Assembly: GCA_934635385.1 (NCBI GenBank)
Contig: CAKTZI010000001.1
Span: forward strand, 177,166 to 241,165
Direction of reading: 5' to 3'
Length of the DNA: 64,000 bases
Origin: an uncultured Kiritimatiellota bacterium
GTDB taxonomy: Bacteria > Verrucomicrobiota > Kiritimatiellia > RFP12 > UBA1067
The notes under the pieces: model-generated
Seen by the model: the letters and a program-made list of their open reading frames with translations, nothing else
Told to the model about the DNA's origin: nothing
The model's database searches: none
Part shown: piece after piece, positions 57,759 to 64,000 of the stretch
How the letters are laid out: each line of letters starts with the position of its first letter
Numbering within the stretch: the first letter of the stretch is position 1
Made by a program: the position numbers and the translations under genes

Positions 57759-60215
57759 ATGGCTACGAAGAAGAAAGACCGTCGCGTCGAGATGTCCGTC
57801 GAGGGACTGAAGGAAGACTACGCCTGGCACCTGCGCTACACGCTCGCGAAGGGCGACACCCACGCGACGCCGCGTGACCGCTACACCGCGTTCGCGACCG
57901 CCGTCCGCGACCGCATCGTCGAGCGCTGGATCTCGACGCAGGAGGAGTACGGGCGCCAGAACACGAAGCGCGTCTACTACATGTCGCTCGAGTTCCTGAT
58001 CGGGCGCCTCCTCGGCAACAACGTCATCAACCTCAAGGCCGACCAGCTCTGCCGCGACGCCCTGAAGGACTACGGCGTCAACTGGAACGACCTGCGCGAC
58101 TACGAGACCGACGCGGGCCTCGGCAACGGCGGCCTCGGCCGTCTCGCCGCGTGCTACCTCGACTCGATGTCGACCCTCGACCTCGCCGGCATGGGCTACG
58201 GCCTGCGCTACGACTACGGCATCTTCCGCCAGCGCATCGTCGGCGGCTGCCAGGTCGAGGAGCCTGACCACTGGCTCAAGGACGGCTACCCCTGGGAGAT
58301 GGCGCGCCCCGAATACGCGCAGCACGTCCACTTCGGCGGCCATGTCGAGTGCCGCACCACCGCCGGACGCCAGGTCTGGCACTGGGAGCCGGGCGAGACG
58401 GTGCAGGGCGTCCCCTACGACCTGCCGGTCGTCGGCTACTGCAACGCGGTGAACTCCCTTCGCCTCTGGTCGGCGAAGGCGGTCGACGACTTCGCGCTGG
58501 ACGACTTCAACAAGGGCGACTACGTCAAGTCCGTCGAGACGAAGGTCCTCGCCGAGAACCTGACGAAGGTCCTCTACCCGAACGACAACACGTCCGCCGG
58601 CAAGGAGCTGCGCCTCCGCCAGCAGTACTTCTTCGTGAGCTGCTCGCTGCAGGACATCCTGCGCCGCTACCGCCGCCACAACCAGACGTGGGACGCGCTG
58701 CCCGACAAGGTCTTCATCCACCTCAACGACACGCACCCGACGCTCGTCGTCCCGGAGCTGATGCGCATCCTCATCGACCTGGAGGGCCTCGGCTGGGACA
58801 AGGCGTGGGACCTGACGCGCCGCGCGACGGGCTACACGAACCACACGATCCTCCAGGAGGCGCTGGAGAAGTGGCCGGTGCCGATGATGGAGCGCCTGCT
58901 GCCGCGCCACCTGCAGATCATCTACGAGATCAACGGGCGCTTCCTCCAGCAGGTGAGCGCGCTCTACCCGGGCGACATCCAGAAGCTCCAGCGCATGTCC
59001 CTCATCGACGAGAGCGGCCCGCGCTACGTGCGCATGGCGAACCTCTGCCTCGTCGGCACGTCGTCCGTGAACGGCGTCGCCGAGCTGCACACGAAGATCC
59101 TGAAGGAGAGCCTGTTCAAGGACTTCTACGAGCTCTGGCCGGAGAAGTTCCACAACGTGACGAACGGCATCACGCCGCGCCGCTGGCTCCTGAAGGCGAA
59201 CCCCATGCTCGCGCAGCTCATCACCGAGGCGATCGGCGACGGCTGGATCACGCACCTCGACGAGCTGAAGGGCCTCGAGAGGTTCGCGGGCGACGCGAAC
59301 TTCCTCGACGCGCTCGCGAAGATCAAGAAGTCCAACAAGGGCCAGCTCGCGGCGTGGACGCGCAAGCAGCTCGGCATCGCGCTCAACCCGGACGCGATCT
59401 TCGACGTCCAGGTGAAGCGGATGCACGAGTACAAGCGCCAGCTCCTGCTCGCGCTCTACGTCATCGTCATGTACAACCGGCTTCTCAACGACCCGACGTA
59501 TGACCCGAAGCCGCGCCAGTTCATCTTCGCGGGCAAGGCGGCGCCGGGCTACTACATGGCGAAGCTCATCATCCGCCTCATCCACGGCATCGCGGGCGTC
59601 GTCAACGCGAACCCGAAGACGCGCGACCGCCTGCAGGTCGCGTTCCTGCCCGACTACCGCGTCTCGCTCGCGGAGAAGATCATGCCGGCGGCGGAAGTCT
59701 CCGAGCAGATCTCGCTCGCGGGCATGGAGGCCTCCGGCACGGGCAACATGAAGTTCATGATGAACGGCGCGCTCACGCTCGGCACCTACGACGGCGCGAA
59801 CGTCGAGATCAACCAGGAGGTCGGCGACGCGAACATGTTCCTCTTCGGCCTGCGCACGGAGGACGTCGCGAAGCTGCGCCCGACCTACGTCTCGCGCGAC
59901 TACTATCGGAAGGACCCGGAGATCAAGCTCGCGCTCGACATGATCCGCGAGAACGTCTTCTCGCTGCTGGAGCCGGGGCTGTTCGAGCCGATTCTCCGCA
60001 GCCTCCTCGACTACAACGACTACTATATGCTCCTCGCGGACCTCAAGGACTACTGCCGCGCGCAGGATCTCGTCGACAAGACGTACCGCGACGCGAAGAA
60101 GTGGAACAGGATGTCGCTCGTCAACATCGCGCGCGCCGGCCGCTTCTCGTCCGACCGCGCGGTGATGGAGTACGCGAAGAACATCTGGCACGTCGAACCC
60201 GTCAAGTTCGCGTAA
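57759..60215 (+). CDS. glgP: Glycogen (alpha-glucan) phosphorylase
   Basis: 818 residues, the usual length. It releases glucose-1-phosphate from glycogen. Typical blocks: EFLIGRLLGNNVINL, GLGNGGLGRLAACYLDSM, LNDTHPTLVVPELMRIL, and the PLP-lysine region EASGTGNMKFMMNGALTLGT with Lys in the middle. RBS and leader lie between 57703 and 57758. An 850-codon frame on the opposite strand is a composition shadow. Confidence 0.96.
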   Translation: MATKKKDRRVEMSVEGLKEDYAWHLRYTLAKGDTHATPRDRYTAFATAVRDRIVERWISTQEEYGRQNTKRVYYMSLEFLIGRLLGNNVINLKADQLCRDALKDYGVNWNDLRDYETDAGLGNGGLGRLAACYLDSMSTLDLAGMGYGLRYDYGIFRQRIVGGCQVEEPDHWLKDGYPWEMARPEYAQHVHFGGHVECRTTAGRQVWHWEPGETVQGVPYDLPVVGYCNAVNSLRLWSAKAVDDFALDDFNKGDYVKSVETKVLAENLTKVLYPNDNTSAGKELRLRQQYFFVSCSLQDILRRYRRHNQTWDALPDKVFIHLNDTHPTLVVPELMRILIDLEGLGWDKAWDLTRRATGYTNHTILQEALEKWPVPMMERLLPRHLQIIYEINGRFLQQVSALYPGDIQKLQRMSLIDESGPRYVRMANLCLVGTSSVNGVAELHTKILKESLFKDFYELWPEKFHNVTNGITPRRWLLKANPMLAQLITEAIGDGWITHLDELKGLERFAGDANFLDALAKIKKSNKGQLAAWTRKQLGIALNPDAIFDVQVKRMHEYKRQLLLALYVIVMYNRLLNDPTYDPKPRQFIFAGKAAPGYYMAKLIIRLIHGIAGVVNANPKTRDRLQVAFLPDYRVSLAEKIMPAAEVSEQISLAGMEASGTGNMKFMMNGALTLGTYDGANVEINQEVGDANMFLFGLRTEDVAKLRPTYVSRDYYRKDPEIKLALDMIRENVFSLLEPGLFEPILRSLLDYNDYYMLLADLKDYCRAQDLVDKTYRDAKKWNRMSLVNIARAGRFSSDRAVMEYAKNIWHVEPVKFA

Positions 60216-60246
60216 TTCGACCATTCGATCATTCGATTATTTCACC
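60216..60246 (+). repeat. Octamer-like microsatellite before proS
   Basis: TTCGACCATTCGATCATTCG then ATTATT: three eight-base words of type TTCGAnnA. An inverted version sits inside proS at 60,964-61,000. Confidence 0.7.
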
Positions 60247-61962
60247 ATGAAATGGACTAAATCCCTCATCCAGACGCTCCGGGAAGACCCCGGCGACGCC
60301 GAAATCGACTCCCACAAGCTGATGGTCCGCGCCGGCCTCATGAAGAAGGTCGCGGGCGGCCTCTACACCTACCTGCCGCTCGGCATGCGCGTCCTCAACA
60401 AGGTCACGCGGATCGTCCGCGAGGAAATGGATCGCGCGGGCGCGCTGGAGATCGTCATGCCGATCCTCCAGCCGGCCGAGCTCTGGAAGACGTCGGGCCG
60501 CTGGGAGGCGATGGGCCCCGGCATGTTCCGCCTGAAGGACCGCGCGGCGCACGACTACGCGCTCTCGCCGACGGCGGAGGAGATCGTGACGGACGTCGTC
60601 AACGGCGTCGTCTCGTCCTATCGCCAGCTTCCCGTCACGGTCTACCAGATCCAGTGGAAGTTCCGCGACGAGATCCGTCCGCGCTTCGGCCTCATGCGCT
60701 CGAAGGAGTTCCTGATGAAGGACGCCTACTCGTTCGACACCTCGCTGGAGGCGGCGGACGCGAGCTACCACGCGATGTTCGAGGCGTACAGGCGCGTCTT
60801 CGCGCGCTGCGGCCTGAAGGCGTATCCGGTCGAGGCCGACACGGGCGACATCGGCGGCAAGTTCTCGCACGAGTTCCACGTGCTCGCGGACGCGGGCGAG
60901 GACGGCATCGCGTTCTGCGACGGCTGTGGCTACGCGGCGAACCTGGAGAAGGCGGAGAGGAAAGTAATCGAATCGACGAATGGTCGAATCGACGAATGCG
61001 GCCCCTGCACGCCCGCGCCGACGCCCGCGAAGTCGATCGAGGACATGGTGAAGTTCTTCGGCGTGCCCGCGACGCGGATGGTGAAGACGCTCGTCTACGT
61101 GGCGGACGGACAGCCCGTCCTCTTCTGCGTGCGCGGCGACCGCGAGCTGAACGAGGTGAAGGCGAAGCACCTCGTCGGCGCGAAGCGGTTCGAGCTCGCC
61201 GACTTCGAGACGGTGCAGAAGGTGACGGGCGCGCCGGTCGGCTACGCCGGCCCCGTGAAGCCGCCGGTGGACGTGCCGATCTACGCCGACCTCGACCTCA
61301 GGGGTGCAAAGGGCATGATCACGGGCGGCAACCTGCCGGACGAGGTGGATCTCAACAACGTCGACTTCGACCGCGACTGCAAGATCGCCGGCTACGCCGA
61401 CCTCGTGGTCGTGCGGGACGGCGACGTCTGCCCGCACTGCGGCAAGCCGCTCGTCATCAAGCGCGGCATCGAGGTGGGGCACGTCTTCAAGCTCGGCACG
61501 AAGTACACGGACGCCTTCAAGGCCGTCTACAAGACGGACGAGCTGAAGGAGCAGGTGATGGTGATGGGCTGCTACGGCATCGGCGTCTCGCGCACGGTGC
61601 AGGCCGTCATCGAGCAGAGCCACGACGCGAACGGCATCGTCTGGCCCGCGTCCGTCGCGCCGTACCAGGTCGTCATCGAGAACCTCGATCCCGACAAGGC
61701 CGAAGTCACGCAGGTCGCGGACGAGCTGGAGGCCGCGTTGGAGGCGAAGGGCGTGGACGTGATCGTCGACGACCGCGCGGAGCGTCCGGGCGTCAAGTTC
61801 AAGGACGCCGACCTCATCGGCTTCCCGGTGCGCGTCGTCGTCGGCGCGAAGGGCCTCGCGAACGGCGGGGTCGAGGTGAAGCGCCGCAGCGAGGACAAGT
61901 CGCAGACGAAGGTCGTGCCGGTCGCCGAGGCCGCCGCCGCCGTCATCGCCGCGCTCGGCTGA
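60247..61962 (+). CDS. proS: Prolyl-tRNA synthetase
   Basis: 571 residues, bacterial type with an inserted editing domain. Motif 2 region FRDEIRPRFGLMRSKEFLMK, motif 3 MGCYGIGVSRTVQAVIEQ, C-terminal anticodon-binding domain. It charges tRNA-Pro. Near 60,964-61,000 an insert (KVIESTNGRIDECGP) is made of two cgaatcgacgaatg-type words that also occur, inverted, in the spacer before the gene. Confidence 0.96.
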   Translation: MKWTKSLIQTLREDPGDAEIDSHKLMVRAGLMKKVAGGLYTYLPLGMRVLNKVTRIVREEMDRAGALEIVMPILQPAELWKTSGRWEAMGPGMFRLKDRAAHDYALSPTAEEIVTDVVNGVVSSYRQLPVTVYQIQWKFRDEIRPRFGLMRSKEFLMKDAYSFDTSLEAADASYHAMFEAYRRVFARCGLKAYPVEADTGDIGGKFSHEFHVLADAGEDGIAFCDGCGYAANLEKAERKVIESTNGRIDECGPCTPAPTPAKSIEDMVKFFGVPATRMVKTLVYVADGQPVLFCVRGDRELNEVKAKHLVGAKRFELADFETVQKVTGAPVGYAGPVKPPVDVPIYADLDLRGAKGMITGGNLPDEVDLNNVDFDRDCKIAGYADLVVVRDGDVCPHCGKPLVIKRGIEVGHVFKLGTKYTDAFKAVYKTDELKEQVMVMGCYGIGVSRTVQAVIEQSHDANGIVWPASVAPYQVVIENLDPDKAEVTQVADELEAALEAKGVDVIVDDRAERPGVKFKDADLIGFPVRVVVGAKGLANGGVEVKRRSEDKSQTKVVPVAEAAAAVIAALG

Positions 61963-63145
61963 GCGCGGCGAGACGCCAGTCGCGCATCGTGACGCCGAAG
62001 CGGCGCTTGAAGAGGTCTTTGAGGTAGTTCGCGTTCGCGAAGCCGCAGGCTTCGGTGATCGTGTCGATCGGGTCGTTCGTGTGCGCGAGCCGGTCGCGGA
62101 CGTCCGCCAGCTGCTGCTCGCGGATGGCGGCGCTGACCGACGTGCCCGTGATCTCCCGAAAGCGGAGGTCGAGCAGCCGGCGCGAGACCTTGAGCTGGTG
62201 CGCGACGGCGGCGGGGTCGATGCCGTGGCGCGCGTTCTGGGCGATGTAGGAAAGCGCGCCCTGCACGAGGACGCCGGCGGGCGATTCGCTGCGGGTGCTG
62301 TTGCGCGCGCTGATGTTGAGAATCGGAATCGCCGTGTGCCGGGGGACGTCCGCCTGGCCCGCGAGGAGGTCGCTGAGCCGGGCGGCGGCGAGGTAGCCCT
62401 GCCGCTCGTGGTTCGGGTGGACGCTGGAGAGCGTCGGTGCGCACGACTCGTCGATCAGCTCGTCGTCGTCGACGCCGAGGATCGAGACGTCGTGCGGGAT
62501 GCGGAGGCCGAGGACGCGGCAGTTCTCAAGAATGGTCAGCGCCTGGTCGTCGCAGGCGACGAAGAGCGCCGTCGGCTTGCGCAGGGCCGTGACCCAGGCC
62601 CTGAAGTCCTCGAAGTTGTCCCTGTCCAGCGGCGGGTGGACGTAGCGGGCGCAGTCGAAGCCCTGGCGCGCCAGCTCGGAGGCAAAGGCGTCGCCGCGCC
62701 GCGTGCTCCAGCTGCGTCCGCGAAAGTCGGGCACGTAGCCGAACGACTGGTAGCCGCCTTGCCGCAGGAAGAAGCCCGCGGCCTCGACGCCGACCGATTC
62801 GGCGTCGGTGTTGACGAACGCGATGCCGGCCGCCCGCCGGTCGAGCGCGGGCTGGTCGCGCACGTCGACGGCGACGATCGGCATCGGCTGCGCGGCGATC
62901 TCGGCGACGGAGGCGTCAAGTCGGCTGTCGGGCGCGCACATGCCGAAGACGATTCCGTCGATGCCCCAGTTCCGGTAGCGCGCGACGTTCTCGAGCCCGA
63001 ACTCGTCGGAGTCGCGCTTGATGCGGATGTCCCAGTGCGTCCGCGTCTCGGCGAGATAGCGGTAAAGCCCCTGCAGGGTGCGCTGTCCGGCCTGTGTCGA
63101 GAGGCGAAGCGCGACGACGATGCGTTTGTTCTTTTGCCGTGTCAT
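61943..63145 (-). CDS. XylR-like LacI/AraC-type transcription regulator
   Basis: 400 residues. A LacI-type sugar-binding domain (residues about 8-270, with VDVRDQ, FVNTDAESVGVEAAGF, VACDDQALTILENCR and ILGVDDDELIDESC) is followed by an AraC-type double HTH (VAHQLKVSRRLLDLRFREI; ITEACGFANANYLKDLFKRR). This is the XylR kind, which activates sugar genes. The target may be the IlvD/Edd gene transcribed away from it. Its 3' end overlaps proS by 20 bp. Confidence 0.9.
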   Translation of the reverse strand: MTRQKNKRIVVALRLSTQAGQRTLQGLYRYLAETRTHWDIRIKRDSDEFGLENVARYRNWGIDGIVFGMCAPDSRLDASVAEIAAQPMPIVAVDVRDQPALDRRAAGIAFVNTDAESVGVEAAGFFLRQGGYQSFGYVPDFRGRSWSTRRGDAFASELARQGFDCARYVHPPLDRDNFEDFRAWVTALRKPTALFVACDDQALTILENCRVLGLRIPHDVSILGVDDDELIDESCAPTLSSVHPNHERQGYLAAARLSDLLAGQADVPRHTAIPILNISARNSTRSESPAGVLVQGALSYIAQNARHGIDPAAVAHQLKVSRRLLDLRFREITGTSVSAAIREQQLADVRDRLAHTNDPIDTITEACGFANANYLKDLFKRRFGVTMRDWRLAALSRARR

Positions 63146-63190
63146 CTAGGGAAGTATACCATTTTTCGTGAGGCGCGGCCCGTCGAAGCC

Positions 63191-63593
63191 GCCAGCTCGC
63201 CCGAACCGTCCTCCGAGGAATCGCCACCATCGCCACACGTCAGTCTATCAAATGTGACCGATTGCGAAGCAATGTCCGAAGGACCTACCCATTCCCCTCG
63301 GCAAGATGCGTCTCAGCAAGCGAAAACTCCGAGGCGATGGGCGATCCTCTTCGTCCTCTCGTGCGACTGTCGGCTTCTCCGGGCCACGGGCGGCTTGCGC
63401 CGCCGCTAGCGAAGGGGCGGGAAGTGGCGCGAGTGAGGAGCGAGGGTTTGCTGGCGTCAGAGTGATTTTGCCCGCAGCCCGTGGTCTCGCCGAGGCACGG
63501 CAGGCTGAAGCCGGCCGGTTGTCTTCGGTGAGAAGCGCAAACCTGAGCGACGAGACCGAGCGAGCAGCTTCCCGCTCCGACGCGCGAGCTGGC
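63191..63593. repeat. MITE-like element core, copy 2 (inverted)
   Basis: Reverse-complement relative of 14,075-14,565, lacking about 90 bp of its middle. The ends are GCCAGCTCGC (63191-63200) and GCGAGCTGGC (63584-63593), an inverted pair that differs from the pair of copy 1. Contains the hairpin GGCGGC-ttgc-GCCGCC (63389-63404). No gene. Confidence 0.65.
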
Positions 63594-63667
63594 CAAATTT
63601 CTCATCTTTTGCTTGCGTTCTGATTGATTCTTGCCGAGAAACTGATGTATTCATCAAAAATAAATGC

Positions 63668-63673
63668 TATAAT
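63668..63673 (+). promoter_or_regulatory. -10 box before the dehydratase gene
   Basis: TATAAT 28 bp before the ATG, in an AT-rich zone (TCATCAAAAATAAATGC). No clear -35, as expected for an activator-dependent promoter next to a XylR-like regulator. Confidence 0.6.
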
Positions 63674-63701
63674 TTCCGCCGAAACTGGGAGACGAAGAAA
63701 G

Positions 63702-64000
63702 ATGCAGAACAACACATTTCAGAACTGGAAGAAGCGCGGGACGCGGCAGGGCCTGCTGCGCAACGCCCTGCTGAAGACGATGGGCTACACCGACCTGGAC
63801 ATCGAGAAGCCGCTCATCGGCATCGTCAACACGTGGAGCGAGACGAATCCCGGCCACTACAACTTCCGCATGCTCGCCGACGCTGTCAAGCGCGGCGTGT
63901 GGGCGGCGGGCGGCTTCCCGCTGGAGATGAACACGATGTCCATCTGCGAGGTGTTCTTCGACATCTCCTCGATGGTCTACCGCAACCTCCTCTCGATGAC
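63702..64000 (+). CDS. IlvD/Edd-family dehydratase (5' part, cut by window)
   Basis: First 99 residues: RQGLLRNALLKTMGY, KPLIGIVNTWSETNPGHYNF, GVWAAGGFPLEMNTMSICEV. This is the IlvD/Edd N-terminal pattern, with the Ile-Val-Asn-x-Trp block. The family includes dihydroxy-acid dehydratase and sugar-acid dehydratases; next to a XylR-like regulator the latter is likelier, but this is inference. Confidence 0.85.
   Translation, partial: MQNNTFQNWKKRGTRQGLLRNALLKTMGYTDLDIEKPLIGIVNTWSETNPGHYNFRMLADAVKRGVWAAGGFPLEMNTMSICEVFFDISSMVYRNLLSM

Noticed and set aside
57672..60224. 850-codon open frame on the minus strand opposite glycogen phosphorylase
   Set aside because: It is a codon-composition shadow of a high-GC gene, with low-complexity E/V/R/L-rich text and no recognisable domain. 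The plus strand encodes a full-length known enzyme.

Overview
The window is high-GC bacterial chromosome. The gene content (a LacI/AraC 'XylR-like' regulator, a GH123/DUF4091-type secreted protein, dispersed 'cacggag' spacer repeats) suggests a gut-type member of the PVC superphylum, possibly Kiritimatiellota. This placement is an inference from style and has not been tested. Promoters look sigma70-like, with TATAAT/TATACT -10 boxes.

Chromosome, left (1-14.66 kb): housekeeping genes, mostly in coupled plus-strand operons. They are a BASS transporter, a DUF4091 protein, an aminotransferase, an RluA pseudouridine synthase, proA, an outer-membrane barrel protein, fucU, ettA and an OppF-like ATPase. 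From 10.4 kb there is a decaying minus-strand locus: a truncated metK, and a MoxR ATPase fused to half a VWA domain with a frameshift. It lies behind a structured leader RNA with an intrinsic terminator that resembles the SAM-I/SAM-IV riboswitch clan. A Phd/ParE toxin-antitoxin pair, two small minus-strand genes behind a second copy of the same leader RNA, and a MITE-like element follow.

Prophage (14,662-55,706): 41 kb inserted in the 3' half of tRNA-Pro(GGG), shown by a perfect 46-bp repeat at the two ends, an integrase next to the tRNA, and GTGCCCTAA arm-like sites at both ends. In order it holds (a) a cassette-like cargo of toxin-antitoxin-type genes (14.8-18.9 kb) with shared promoters, shared junction repeats and shared C-terminal tails; (b) a serine recombinase and small DNA-binding genes; (c) a replication and recombination block (two ParB-domain proteins, PD-(D/E)XK nuclease, AAA ATPase, SF2 helicase, TOPRIM primase, RusA-like resolvase); (d) a siphovirus packaging, head and tail block (terminase, lambda-type portal, protease-capsid fusion with an internal start, DUF2190 protein, tail tube, chaperone, short tape measure); (e) a tail-tip and host-interaction block in which several proteins carry signal peptides; (f) an XhlA-like holin, an NPPFS methyltransferase-like protein, a lipoprotein and the integrase. 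I recognised no endolysin and no CI-type repressor.

Chromosome, right (55.7-64 kb): a tRNA operon (Arg-ACG, initiator Met, Pro-GGG) read leftward, then LolA-like and AsmA-like envelope genes, glycogen phosphorylase, proS, an XylR-like regulator, an inverted second copy of the MITE-like element, and the start of an IlvD/Edd-family dehydratase.
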